Shown here: positions 35,150-45,500 of the stretch, one piece after another
How the letters are laid out: every line of letters begins with the position of its first letter
Position numbering within the stretch: position 1 is the stretch's first letter
Source: Globodera rostochiensis
Taxonomy: Eukaryota; Nematoda; Chromadorea; Rhabditida; Heteroderidae
Length of the DNA stretch: 64,000 nucleotides
Assembly: GCA_018350325.1 (NCBI GenBank)
Contig: JAEVLN010000033.1
Location: 62,001 to 126,000, forward strand
Direction: 5' to 3'
Program-made: the position numbers and the translations under genes
The notes under the pieces: generated by a model
Told to the model about the DNA's origin: nothing
Seen by the model: only the letters and a program-made list of their open reading frames with translations
The model's database searches: none

Positions 35150-35299
35150 ATGACAATTTCTCTCTTTCCGGCTTGCTGCGCCCATTACCTTTTCTTTATA
35201 ATTCCACTAACCATCCTTATACTTTTTTTGTTAATTTTCATAAGCAATATAGTTTTTATGTCTTTATTTCAATTACTTTTAAATAAGCAGTTAGGCTAA
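35150..35299 (+). CDS. Small hydrophobic ORF, 49 aa, paralogue of 16,403
   Basis: Starts MTISLFPACCAHYLFFIIPL as at 16,403 and continues through TILILFLLIFISNIVFMSLF, then QLLLNKQLG and stop just after the duplication ends. Likely a membrane-spanning peptide if translated. Confidence 0.28.
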   Translation: MTISLFPACCAHYLFFIIPLTILILFLLIFISNIVFMSLFQLLLNKQLG

Positions 35300-35582
35300 T
35301 TTATAGCCTGAAATTACTGTTTTGGTAAATTTAAGTTCCATTGTTTCGTTGCCATTTTATCTTTCCAAGCATAAACAGAATTGTTTAAATTTACATAATT
35401 TAATTTTGATTATATGAAAATAGGTTCACCGAATAAAGGCATCTGTGTGATAAACACTGCAATGAATAAATATCGTTTTGCAAATATTTTCAAATTTTTA
35501 AATATTTTCATTAATCAAATTTTAAACTTAGACTTACAACATTTTTATTTAAATCATCAATATTTCATGATATGCGTAACGT

Positions 35583-35640
35583 CAAAACGAACGTGATGGC
35601 ATTGCCCACCTCATTTGTGGTCACTCGCCCAATACTCTTT
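35583..35640 (+). CDS. Exon-like islet DGIAHLICGHSPN
   Basis: Best-preserved member of the AHL.CGHSPN islet family (3,430; 44,872; 39,971). The frame reads QNERDGIAHLICGHSPNTLL. Followed at 35,912 by the QGAENVE islet and at 36,097 by the DCLPQIVDEE exon, the same order as at 44.9-46.1 kb, which suggests exons of one gene. Confidence 0.33.
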
Positions 35641-36096
35641 TACAACATACTTAGATTCAGCGTGAAAGTGGTGACTTTTTTTTATTAATGTTTAATAATT
35701 ACTTAATTTTCTTTTATTCTTTTGAAATTTTGATATTTATTAATGGATAAATATAGTCTTTGTTTAAATTTTTTTATTGACTAATTCTTGAAATTTTTAC
35801 TCATATAAATTAACTAAATTTAAATGTTGAAATGTTTTTTTTTAGTTTCTGTAATTTTATCATTATTTGTTCTTACTTTTATTTATTATAATATAATTTA
35901 TCAAGGCGCTGAAAACGTAGAATCGCATTCAATGTCGTCCTTTAGAGCTGTTTAACTCATTTTATTTTGCATAAATATAATTAATTATTAAATGTTATGA
36001 ATAAATGGTTATTTTCTTCTAATAATTTAAAGATAATAAAAGTAATTTTGATACCTCATCATTATTTTCCGGATATATTTAGACACAAGTTAAAAT

Positions 36097-36248
36097 GTTT
36101 TTTTTGTCAAAACGCCACACATTGCGCTCATTTAAATTTACGCGTCAAGAGAATTTACGATTGTTTGCCCCAAATTGTTGATGAGGAGTCAAGACGTGTA
36201 TGTCTTTTGTATTCGGCGTTTAGTTATTCTTTTTTTGAAAGCATATGA
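36097..36248 (+). CDS. Exon RIYDCLPQIVDEESRRV, paralogue of 45,886
   Basis: The frame reads FFCQNATHCAHLNLRVKRIY, DCLPQIVDEESRRV, then CLLYSAFSYSFF. Against 45,886 the aligned codons show three synonymous changes (CGC/CGT, GTC/GTG, GAT/GAC), one His/Tyr replacement and one in-frame loss of three codons (LRAG region reduced to C). That pattern indicates protein constraint, now or in the recent past. No start codon is obvious upstream, so it is probably an exon. The region downstream leads into the HTH gene. Family not recognised. Confidence 0.45.
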
Positions 36249-36278
36249 TTTTATTATCTGTTTAAAAATCATGTTGTT

Positions 36279-37015
36279 ATGGTAAGGTTGGCTTCTGACT
36301 CTAGAAAAATAAGTTCAAGCAAACAAACGCAATCATCTTCAAAAATAACCGAACAAATTGCCAAGGAGCTGGGCGTTTCTTACTTCACAATTAGTCGTTG
36401 GAAAAGGCAACTGGACTTGAAAAGTAACGTCAAATTATTTAAATTAAATTATAATCGAGATTGAGTAAATTTGCTTTTCAGGAAAGCCTACTTACACAGA
36501 GTCTGACAAAATGAAACTAATGGAAAAATATTTAAAATAAAATGAAGGCATCCAGAATTGAGTGATGTCAAAATTAGCAAACGGCTGAACATTAATAACT
36601 CAAATATGTGGAAATGGAGACAACAATTTGTCAACAAAAGTAGGCACCATAATTTTTTTAACTGTTCCAATTAATTTTTTTGAGTCAAATTTCTGTAAAT
36701 TTGTTAACATTCATTTAGATGCCAATGCTGAGTCATCTGCTAATGATGAGCGGCCAAAGAAAAAGCAATTAGGTCGTATGAGCTTTTAAAAAACTACCTA
36801 ATAGAGGCATTTATTGTAATATTTTAGAAAGATCCGATAAAGAGAAAATGGAATTAACGCGTATTAGCAAAGTTGATATAGCAAAGCAATTGAACATTAA
36901 TTTGAATACCTTGAGAGCATGGAAAGTAAAGCGGATTGGGAAGCTAAGTATAATAAAACTAATAAACATTTTTATTACAAATTTAAATTTATATTGGATC
37001 ATCATAAGCATTTGA
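36279..37015 (+). pseudogene. Spliced triple helix-turn-helix gene, broken
   Basis: Four exons joined by short introns in consistent phase: 36,279-36,423, 36,482-36,639, 36,719-36,772 and 36,828-37,015 (introns 58, 79 and 55 bp, all GT-AG). Exon 1 carries IAKELGVSYFTISRWKRQL, exon 2 ISKRLNINNSNMWKWRQQF and exon 4 IAKQLNINLNTLRAWKVKR. These are three homeodomain-like HTH motifs of the kind found in transposases and pipsqueak-type DNA-binding proteins. Exon 3 is a Lys and Asp rich linker (NDERPKKKQL). Exon 2 has an in-frame TAA at 36,538 and a one-base loss near 36,548, so the copy is probably dead. The start of the model is duplicated at 46,079-46,115 and then diverges. Confidence 0.6.
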
Positions 37016-37903
37016 AATAGAAAACATGGGTTTTTAATAAAAGGCAGAAATGTTTTTGTTTAAAAATATTTTTTTAATTTCAATCAAATTAAATTGATCA
37101 GCTTACAAATTAAAACTTTAAATCACATAAAATTTTCTATATGCAAGCGCGATAATGAAAATATTCGATTTTCTAACAAATCGGAGCCAATGCAAAAAAA
37201 TAGACTAATACTCTGTTCAGAGTTTTATCACATTAAAGATTTATTGGACGACTGTCACGGACAAATAAAAAGCGTTTACATAATGGACTGAGTTTTGTTA
37301 TTTTGTTAATTATTTTTTAAAGAGTTTATTATTATTTAATTGATTATTTGATTAGTTCTTCGCCATGTCAAAACAATGCCCACGGGCATTGCATGGAAAT
37401 GGAACCGGTGTACAAAGGAAAGGAAAACAACGAAAATGCAAAAATGCGTTCTCAACTGACTAATATATTTTATTCAGTAGCACAATCAAAATTTGTTGAT
37501 TTTTATTTGTAATTGATTAACAATTATTTATTTTGTCTAAGTCTGACGTTAATCAAAAGCTACAAATTTTGATTTTTGCATATTTTCACCCAAAATAACA
37601 CTTGATAAAATTAAAATGCAAAAAATATGGCATAATTTTGCTTTTATAATTATAAATTTATGACACAAAAAAGCAACTTTGGAGCAGTGATGCCGTGGTC
37701 CAATGCCCCTGACGATTCCGCGGTGTTCGGTTCCAATTATTGAACTTTAGGTTTCGTGGTTACGGCCACCGGTTTTTTTCCAAATTTAACTCTTTTTCAG
37801 TTTATGTTAATTTAAATTTTTGAAATTGAACATCAGATTAGAATTGAAGAGGGACGACTTAAACAAAATCAAATGAGAAAATTAGTGGTTTTGGCAAATT
37901 GAA
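37016..37903. other. Mixed-composition intergenic stretch
   Basis: A frame at 37,094-37,291 ends NRLILCSEFYHIKDLLDDCH and might be one more exon of the HTH gene, but no splice phase fits cleanly. 37,365-37,463 is a 32-residue basic ORF starting MSKQCPRALHGNGTGVQRKG. The islet at 37,680-37,785 (GATGCCGTGGTCC, GTTCGGTTCC) slightly recalls tRNA sequence but does not fold as one. Confidence 0.3.
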
Positions 37904-38581
37904 TTATTTCCTCATCATTATTGAAACTTGTGAAAGCAGTGCACTCAGCGTCTGCACAATCGCCACAACAATGAACAAAGTGTTCCACTAAAAAACAAAT
38001 AAATATTTTTAACAAAAATAAAATTTACCCCTTTTCCATTCGGGTCATCGGGATTTGGAATGATGAAAGTAACAAATTCGGGGATTAACCTTAATTAGTA
38101 TAAGCAATTGTTGAATTTGGATAAAAACATATGAATGAATTACATCACAAAAACGTGAATAATTGCTGTGTTAATTGAGTTGATTGATTGCGCATGCTCA
38201 GAATCTGCCTAAAATTTAATAATATAGGTAAATGACAAGAATTTAATATTTTGTTTAAACACTAATTAATACAATTAATTTCAAATAGGGTAAGTAAGCA
38301 CTCTAACCCCCAATCTCGAACCAGGACAAATTGTCGTAAAACCCGATTGGTTCAACCCCGAATTAGGGTCTGAGAGAATCCGACACGAAGTTTTTCAACC
38401 CAAAAATCCTGAGGCTTACTTACCTTTGTTTGAAATTAATAAATTTTGTTACCCATCGAGCTTGTTTGACAAGACCAACAGTGCATAAACCAACCACAGA
38501 CATAATAACGACGTATACAATTTGAATTAAAAATGGACTCGAAGGCGTTACTAATGCCAAAATTACATAGCCAATTGCCAT
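37904..38581 (-). CDS. Three-exon small membrane protein, about 100 aa
   Basis: Exons on minus are 38,581-38,424, 38,089-38,029 and 37,987-37,904, with introns of 334 and 41 bp. Reading phases agree throughout and the frame ends at TAA. Exon 1 starts MAIGYVILALVTPSSPFLIQ and continues IVYVVIMSVVGLCTVGL, giving two membrane segments. Exon 2 is a loop (LIPEFVTFIIPNPDDPNGKG). Exon 3 is WNTLFIVVAIVQTLSALLSQ, then VSIMMRK, a further segment. The 41-bp intron is GTAAAT...TTTTTTAG. The exon 1 donor is the strong AAAG/GTAAGT. The exon 2 acceptor (TACTAATTAAG) lacks a pyrimidine tract and is the weakest point. The frame is open upstream of the chosen ATG, so an earlier exon is possible. Family not recognised. 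Confidence 0.62.
38277..38437. repeat. Inverted repeat spanning the exon 1 donor and intron
   Basis: Left arm AATTTCAAATAGGGTAAGTAAGC (shown with two joined parts: AATTTCAAATA and GGGTAAGTAAGC) at 38,277-38,299 is inverted at 38,414-38,437 as GCTTACTTACC and TTTGTTTGAAATT. The right arm contains the end of exon 1 and its 5' splice site. Between the arms lies a GC-richer 114-bp core unlike the A/T surroundings. It resembles a miniature inverted-repeat element that supplied a splice site. Confidence 0.6.
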
Positions 38582-38777
38582 CACATACTTAATAAGAAAA
38601 ATAAAAATAAATAAAATATACTTAAACAATAGTTAGTGCTGAAAATCATTATTATTAGAATTAATAAATTTATTTAATTCATTGTCAAGATGCTATTCCA
38701 TTCATTAAGACATTAGGGCGCTGAAATTGCTCTTATTAAAATGCTATTATATGTTTTTGAAACTTTTTTAGTTTTAT
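38582..38777. other. Upstream region of the membrane-protein gene
   Basis: A/T-rich. An acceptor-like ATTTTCAG on minus ends at about 38,641, but the frame downstream of it meets a stop before exon 1, so I did not use it. Confidence 0.35.
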
Positions 38778-39002
38778 TTATTTGAGTACATTATGAGTTC
38801 CGGATTTTAATTTTTGAAATTTTCGGATATTCGTTCGCGAAGCGCTAGAATTTAACAAAAAACGATCAATCCTATCGCAAGCAAACTCTCTGGTTCTCGA
38901 TTCAGAAATTTTAGGCAATTCAAACTCAAGACCCTCCCTATAGAGACGACAACGACGACGGGAAGACTTTGGCCGTATTTTTCCGTCAAAAGGGGCAATT
39001 CT
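38778..39002 (-). other. Open frame in a GC-balanced stretch, unassigned
   Basis: A 74-codon minus frame without an early Met, including KSSRRRCRLYREGLEFELPK and ISESRTREFACDRIDRFLLN. A second minus frame (TEKYGQSLPVVVVVSIGRVL) is open over part of it, so base composition alone could explain both. It lies directly upstream of the membrane-protein gene and could be a 5' exon or UTR. Confidence 0.2.
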
Positions 39003-40849
39003 TCACATCTTCAAACGGATGATAGCGTATTAATTATATTATTGTTTATTTCTAGTTAAACGCTTTTTGAATAATTTTTTGTATAATTGTTCCGTGCGAT
39101 ACTTAAAAAAATTTTCAAGTTGGGTTTTTATTAAATTTTAAGTTTCTGTTCACTCTCCTTTTCAATTTTCTCATTTATTAAATATTTAATAGTATTAAAA
39201 CTAAAAATTTGAATTAAATGATGTTGATTGTCAACTCATAGTTAACAAAAATTGGTCTTAAAATAAAACATTTATTTTTGATTTAGTTTTATAGTACATT
39301 TATATTTATGCAGAAAATTAATTTATAGATTTATTTTTTAATAATGTATAAGTTTCTGTTCACTCCCTTTTTCATTTTCATTTATTAAATATTTTATAGT
39401 ATTAATTAAATGAAGCTCTTTGAGTGCATAATAGAATTTTTTAAGGATCGGATTTCTTATTGATTTAATATTAATTTTTTATTGATAAATAATGCTATAT
39501 TTTATCTTTCCATTTTGGGAAATGTTGTCGGCTTTGTTTAATAGCATGGCCGAATGTCTTGCGTTGTTGTAGGCGTTGTCCCCTGCCTCGGCCATGCCTC
39601 TTCTTGATATTTGAATTCGGCCTCAAATGTACTTTCAGTTTAAGCAGAAAATTAATTTATTAAACGTCTGATGTCTCAAAGGTTTTTGCTGCAACGCTGC
39701 CTTGAAGACCTTGCCAAGGGGTCATTGATGTTTGTAATGCTGTACATAACTATTGGTTAAATAATAATTTAAAATAATTTAACCAATGTTTTTGTCACAT
39801 AATTGATTTAATTTATATTTTATATGATTATCAATTATCCTTATATAATGATTTCAATTTTCCGTGTTTGTCATAAAGTTCATTTTAGATATAAATTTCA
39901 ATTATTATTTTAACTTAAAATAATGAAGTAAGTTATGTTTTTTCCATTTATAGAATATTATTGTCAATGTGTCGACGTCGCGCACTGGCGTGACTTACCT
40001 CATATACTGTCACGTGCAATATAATTTTTTACATCCAGTTTATTTATTTAATTAGATTTTAAATGGCTTGCCGAATAACATTTTTATTCCGTGTCTATAC
40101 ATCCTGTTCAATTCCAACGCTGTTGTCCAATGGAGTTGATGTATTCAGCAGCTCCATTTTTGTACATTAGATTACAATAAAATAGACCTTATATTGCAAG
40201 AAAAAAATATTATTTTTTTTATATGATGAATTAGCCTAATTTATTTAATTAAATTTTACGCAACCTCGCTAATCACATTTATTTTATTATTTTTAATCAA
40301 ACAATATCTGATATTTTATTTTTAAAAATAAAAATATTTATAAATAATTATGTCAGACTTGGTTTACAGAAAGATCAGTCAGCGAGTGATTTGCAGATAG
40401 CAATCTTTTAAATAAATGTTTGTTTTTGCCATATATTAATAATATTTTAGGCTTATTGTTTAAACTTAAGTTATATCAATAAAAATGATTTTATAAATTT
40501 AATTGTTATTATAAAATTAGATGAATTAGTATTCGATGTTAACATCGTCCCCACCACGATATCTTAAATCAGAGCTCGGACTTAAATTTTGTTGTTTTTT
40601 TAATATTATTTTTATTCATTAATTAAGATTTTTCTAATTTAATAATTTTTATGATACTTTTGATGTAACTAATATTTATGTAACTGCTCTTGGCGCCTGT
40701 TCCATTATTGATTTATTTAGTATTATTAAAGTCATTAGCTCTAATTTATTTTTTATTATAATAAACTTTTTAGTTAACAGGCAGGCGATGTTTTTTGCCA
40801 CCAGAAAACGTTGCATGCCTAGGCAAATAGCCCAGCAGGTTAAGCTAGC
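39003..40849. other. AT-rich DNA with repeats and islets
   Basis: AAGTTTCTGTTCACTC with its flank occurs twice (39,140-39,205 and 39,349-39,410). Islets are at 39,520-39,610 (family of 7,930 and 61,870), 39,685-39,735 (QRCLEDLAKGS frame, relative at 58,560 reading TRLEDFAK), 39,971-40,020 (fourth AHL.CGH copy) and 40,070-40,175. The last is open in two frames, for example FRVYTSCSIPTLLSNGVDV. The islet at 40,780-40,820 shares GAAAACGTTGCA with 8,448. No complete gene is supported. Confidence 0.35.
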
Positions 40850-40870
40850 TTAGGCCTAAGCCTAACGAAC

Positions 40871-40952
40871 TGTGGGGGCGCAAATGTGGGGGCGCAAATG
40901 TGGGGGCGCAAATGTGGGGGCGCAAATGTGGGGGCGCAAATGTGGGAGCACG
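40871..40952. repeat. 14-bp G-rich minisatellite
   Basis: Five perfect units TGTGGGGGCGCAAA and a decayed sixth. Immediately left, 40,850-40,866 reads TTAGGCCTAAGCCTAAC, which contains one TTAGGC head-to-head with GCCTAA words, the nematode-type telomere unit; two or three units are too few to claim a telomere remnant. Confidence 0.8.
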
Positions 40953-41250
40953 ATAAAAAAATTTTCTTTGAAGGATCTTTACAAGAAAAATTCGAATTTT
41001 AATGCATTTTTCCATAGAAATTTTTTTTAAAAAGGCCAAAAGTTCAAAAAAGTCGCCTCAATATGTCGAAATAGGCACAAAAAATCTTCAGATGTCCAAA
41101 ATTGGTACGAGCTTATTTTCGACGCAAAAACCCCAAAATAGATTTTTCTAGGTCCGAATAACCACGTTAAAAGGACGAAATTTTCGACTAAAAACATGTT
41201 TTCTTAAATAACTCGCCAAAACAAAGCTGCAGAATAGGCAAAACCCTAAA
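40953..41250. repeat. TAGGCACAAAA-type element, copy 1
   Basis: Words ATAGGCACAAAA, CAAAAACCCCAAAATAG, and near the end AAAAACATGTTTTCTTAAATAACTC followed by CCAAAACAAAG (quoted in parts: AAAAACATGTTTT, TAACTCGCC). The same order occurs at 56,225-56,405. Confidence 0.55.
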
Positions 41251-44049
41251 CGTTTTTTTCTTTACTTTTTGTATTGTTAATGTTTACGGTTATCGTTTTA
41301 TTTGTTGTTTATTTGCTTTAGATAATTTACAAGTGAATTTAAATTCAATTAAACATATTTTAATCCGTACATAATTATTATTTTTTGTTTTTTGCTTTTT
41401 TAATCGGTTTTATAGCAAATGTCCTTTTCGCTGATTTAAAGTTTTTTTATGCCAAATTCTTATGATTCGGAATGAAAAAAATTACAAATTAAAATTCAAT
41501 AATAAATAGTTCGAAATTTTTTTAAAGATTTTATTTAGATGTTATTGTGATCTTTTCTCGTATTTTTTTTTGCAAGTTAAATCATTATATCTGAGCATTA
41601 CGCCGATTAATAAGTAATAATGTTAAAAGTGTCGCCTCATTCGATTGCCCTTCTTTTTTCAAAGGGTTTTATTAATAATTTTGAGTCAAAAAAATATAAA
41701 CTTTTTTTTTTAAATCTAATGAAATAGAGTTGGCATAAAAAAATGTTTGTTTTACTAAAGTTACAGGTTAGGTCCACTCTTTTATTGACATACCCAAATA
41801 TATAACAATTTTTTGTTGAAGTCAATTTCCTTATTCATTTATAATTTCATAGGTATATAGGTTAAAATATTTTGAAGAAAAAAAACCTCTTAAATTCAAA
41901 TTTTAAAAACAACTTTAATTTTCTTTATAATGTTTGAACAATTTTTTGTAGATTTCATTACGAATAATCTTTTATATATAATACCGTTTAAATAAATTTT
42001 TAAAACGAACCGATTTAAATTGCGGGATGAAGAAATTTGATATAACGTTTCTGTTTTCAGTTCTCATGTTTTTTGAATTATTTAATCTTTTTGATTTTAA
42101 GTACACGCCATGTTTTGGGCGCAAATTTTTAGTAATTAGTTGTAGTTTTCATACATAGCATATATTACTTAGTAAAAAATTTCATTTTTTTATTACAAAT
42201 TAATTTTGATATTTATTAAAAGCATTTTGATATGTATTGATACATGAGTTTTTTTTTAACTATAAGTCATACTTTAAGCAATAATGCTGTTTTTATTATA
42301 TCTTTTGAGAGCATTCCATTATCTTTTTTATTTATATATGGTTTCACTAATACATTAGTATTTTACCTTTTATAATGTATACTAATTAAGTCCACGTTTT
42401 TGTGACATTAATTTTTGTTTCAGTTTTATTGTTTATAAATCTCGATGCACTTTTTAGCGTAATCTTGCTCGGATCTTCTGTTTTGCTTAAAACTTAATTC
42501 TTTTAATAAAATATATTCTAAGGTTGGATATTAAATGAAAGCCAGATTTTAGACAAATTAAGTGGCTTAGGTTGCTTTTCCGCCGACATCTGACTACATG
42601 ACTCGTTGCAAAAACGATCAATTAAGGTTTCCTTGTTTTCTTTGATTTTATAATCAATTGATGTAGGATAATACTTTAGATTCTCTTAAAATTTTTAGCT
42701 TCGTCTGTTAAGAAATAATACGATATTACTAAAAATATAGTTTTATATCTTTATACATTATCTGTCGTTTTAATTTTGTGTTCTCTAAGTTTATCTTTTC
42801 ATTTATAAAATATTTATTATATTTTATAAAAATAGAAAACAAGCCCTCGCTTAAATCCTGTCTCTTTGCCTCAAATAGCAAAGAACCAATACTTTCTTGG
42901 GTCAAGCCATTTGTTTGCAATCCCACATTTGTTTGTAATCGCTGATGGTGAAGTATCATGAAGCGGTACACTTATCGAATTTGTTTAAAGTTAATATTTA
43001 CATAATTATGTTTTTATTATTTAACTAGATTTAAACCCATTAATTTATTTTAAACAGTAGTAAAAAATTTGTTATTATTTGAATTTGACGGATTTGTTTG
43101 TTATATATTGTCTTATCTAATCCATAGTATTTCTCTTTTAATATTGAATTAATTGGTCCACAATTTTTGTGGCGTTAAATTTGATTTTTTTTTTAATATA
43201 TTGTTTATAAAAGCAATTTATAAAACCGGCAGAAGGAGCGGATAAGAAAATGTTGTTTGATTATTATAATAATCATATTGCTTATTAATTTTTCTATTAC
43301 AACGGTATTAAATTTAGTTTTAATTCTGCTAAAATTTTTTAAAGAAATAATTGCTTTGAATGTTCATATTAAATTTTTCATAGTAGAACCGCGGATCTCA
43401 ATTTAAATATTTTATTCATTAATTAAGAATATGCATATTTTTTACTGAATAATAAAGTACAAGCCTGTGGGCAACAGACAGATACACATTAGGGTTGGAC
43501 GTAATCACAAATTTTTTGAAATGATTTTAATCCGTGATTGGGTGTTGGAGTACGGATTAATAAAAATATTTGAAACAATACTTGGAAATATATTTTCATG
43601 CCACTGCAAAATTCTTTTCCACTGTTGCTCACTGGCAAAATTATGCAATCCTTTTTATAAAAATTAAAATTTGTTGTACTAGTTTTAATAGTTAATTAAA
43701 ACTTAATGAATAGTTAAATTAATTCTTTTATTATTTATTTTTGGGCGCAATTGTCTAGCCAAGAAAATAATTTACGGTAATTTTTACGTAAAAAATGAAG
43801 GTATGGACCTTTATTCGTAGGTATATTCGATTGTATCTTATTTAGATTTGTTAGCTTCATGATTTCGTTAAATTTACGCCTTTAATTTAAGGGTGTTATT
43901 ATAGGTAAATTATTTTTATTGATTGCTATTGAAATTTTCAATCATTAAAACATAAAATATAATATAAAACTAATTTAAACATTTTCTTTGTGTTTATTTA
44001 ATGTGTTGAGTTCACTGTATCTGTTTTGTTAAGAGCACCTCGCTTTTTA
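41251..44049. other. AT-rich DNA, few islets
   Basis: A few short islets (42,440-42,490, 42,560-42,620, 42,840-42,965, 43,440-43,640) without copies. Frames at 42,729-42,971 minus and 43,467-43,667 plus have mixed composition (for example NRQIHIRVGRNHKFFEM) but no splice or homology support. No gene is called. Confidence 0.35.
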
Positions 44050-45500
44050 AAACAGCATGCAAGCTTTGACGATTTGTTAAAAAAATCATTCTCATTAAAA
44101 TTTTCATTTGTGTTTAATAATAATAAACTATTTTTTTATACCTTTTGAGTTTGGATTTAAAAGTCTATGCTCTGCATGACAAAACACAAAATTTGAATTA
44201 TTTTTAATTTAAATGTTTTTAATATAAATTATTTATTGTTCAGTTCGTGCGTGCTTGGCCCTAACGTTTTTCCCTCGCCGGTTGAAAGTAATGTTGTTAT
44301 GGAGCTGTTTTGATTTCACAGTTTTATTTTTTATATTAATAGATAAAATCAGTTTTTGTGATTTATGATTTAAACAAACTAACAACAAACATTTCAAAGC
44401 CTGCAATACTAAATGTTTTATCTTGGATTTTTTAGATTTATGCGATTTGACTAAAATTTTATGCAAAATGTGCTTTTTTGCTTGAGCTTTATAAATATGA
44501 CGAATAAGCCAAATTGAAATGACCCAGTAGCGATTTGATATATTTAAATAAAAATTTTAATGATATTTAATTACTCGTTTTGCTTGGATCAAACATTTTT
44601 CGTTGAATTTAAATGTTTTAGCTGTAAATTCTTATTATGTTGTAGTTGAATTTAAATGTTTTTAGCTGCAAATTTTTATATGTTGTTTTCATATATAGCC
44701 TAATTTGCTAGTTCCTTTACACAATTAGAAGTCTCAGCCAGACCGGGGCGGTCTCATCAGCAGCAGGTGAGTAATCAAATAATGTGTTGAAAACATTCGT
44801 TTTTTGCACAAATTTACTTCTAAAAGTCTGTGATAACTTGCCGTTCTAAAATTAACCGCACCAAGCAGAATCGGTCGACGTTTTCGCGTCCAAAAGGAGC
44901 GCTATGGCATGGCACGCCTCATGTGCGGACACTCGCCAAATATACTCTTTTTTAGATACCAATTTATTTAAAAATTAATTAAATTTTAAAAGAATTTGCC
45001 CGGATACATTTTTATTCCGTGTTTTTGGTTTTTGTTCTAATTTTTAGAGAGATTTAAAAGTTTGGCCGATCTTTGGCGCAATCCTAGCATATCTATAAGT
45101 TCCGCAGAATTGATTTTAATGCTAATTAAATGCGTGAAACAAGTGATTTTTTATTTTATAAATGCTTTTATGTTTAATAATATTTAATTTTATTTATTTT
45201 TTTGATTTTTATATTTATTGATGGATAAATATGGTCTTTGCCAAAAAAAATTTGTATTTACTCATATAAATTAATTATTTGATTAGTTAATTCTAACACT
45301 TGAGTTTTAAATGCCCTAAATAATACGTTTATGCTTAAATAAAATAAATATTTAAAAAAAGGCATGCTTTGTGTAAATCTTTACAAAATATAGAATTATG
45401 AGAAATAACTAATTAGAATGTTGAAATGTTTTTTTTTGGTTTCTCTAATTTTATCATTATTTGTTTTTACTTTATTTATAATAATATAATTTGTCAAGGC
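44050..45500. repeat. Duplicated block, partner of 2,610-3,900
   Basis: Same islet order as 2,610-3,900. A local tandem of about 42 bp (TTGAATTTAAATGTTTT with TAGCTG) at 44,603-44,686 is absent from the partner. The islet at 44,245-44,395 is open on plus (CLALTFFPRRLKVMLLWSCF) and on minus; both are gapped relative to 2.95 kb by a one-base indel near the left end. Confidence 0.55.
44872..44946 (+). CDS. Exon-like islet YGMARLMCGHSPN
   Basis: Frame RRFRVQKERYGMARLMCGHS then PNIL, the longest reading of the four-copy family (3,430; 35,583; 39,971). Uninterrupted here, with a second frame also open (STFSRPKGALWHGTP), so coding rests on the similarity of this frame among copies. Confidence 0.33.

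Larger units (their letters stand above)
31374..35286. repeat. Segmental duplication, copy 2 (partner 12,753-16,538)
   Basis: Direct duplicate of 12,753-16,538 with few substitutions. Extra bases relative to copy 1 are about 130 bp at 32,006-32,136 and GTCGGCGTGTACTTAATTGT at about 34,079-34,098. The latter joins onto TTCCGTGCGAT, and TTGTTCCGTGCGAT also occurs at 39,086, so copy 1 probably lost it. The C run is 20 long here against 11 in copy 1. Holds the exon copy at 31,606-31,670 and the ORFs at 34,224 and 35,150. Confidence 0.85.

Noticed and set aside
37680..37785. tRNA-like islet
   Set aside because: GTGGTCC and GTTCGGTTCC recall tRNA boxes but no acceptor, anticodon or T stem pairs.
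40850..40866. Telomere remnant
   Set aside because: Too few TTAGGC units, and they are head to head; kept only as a low-interest note.
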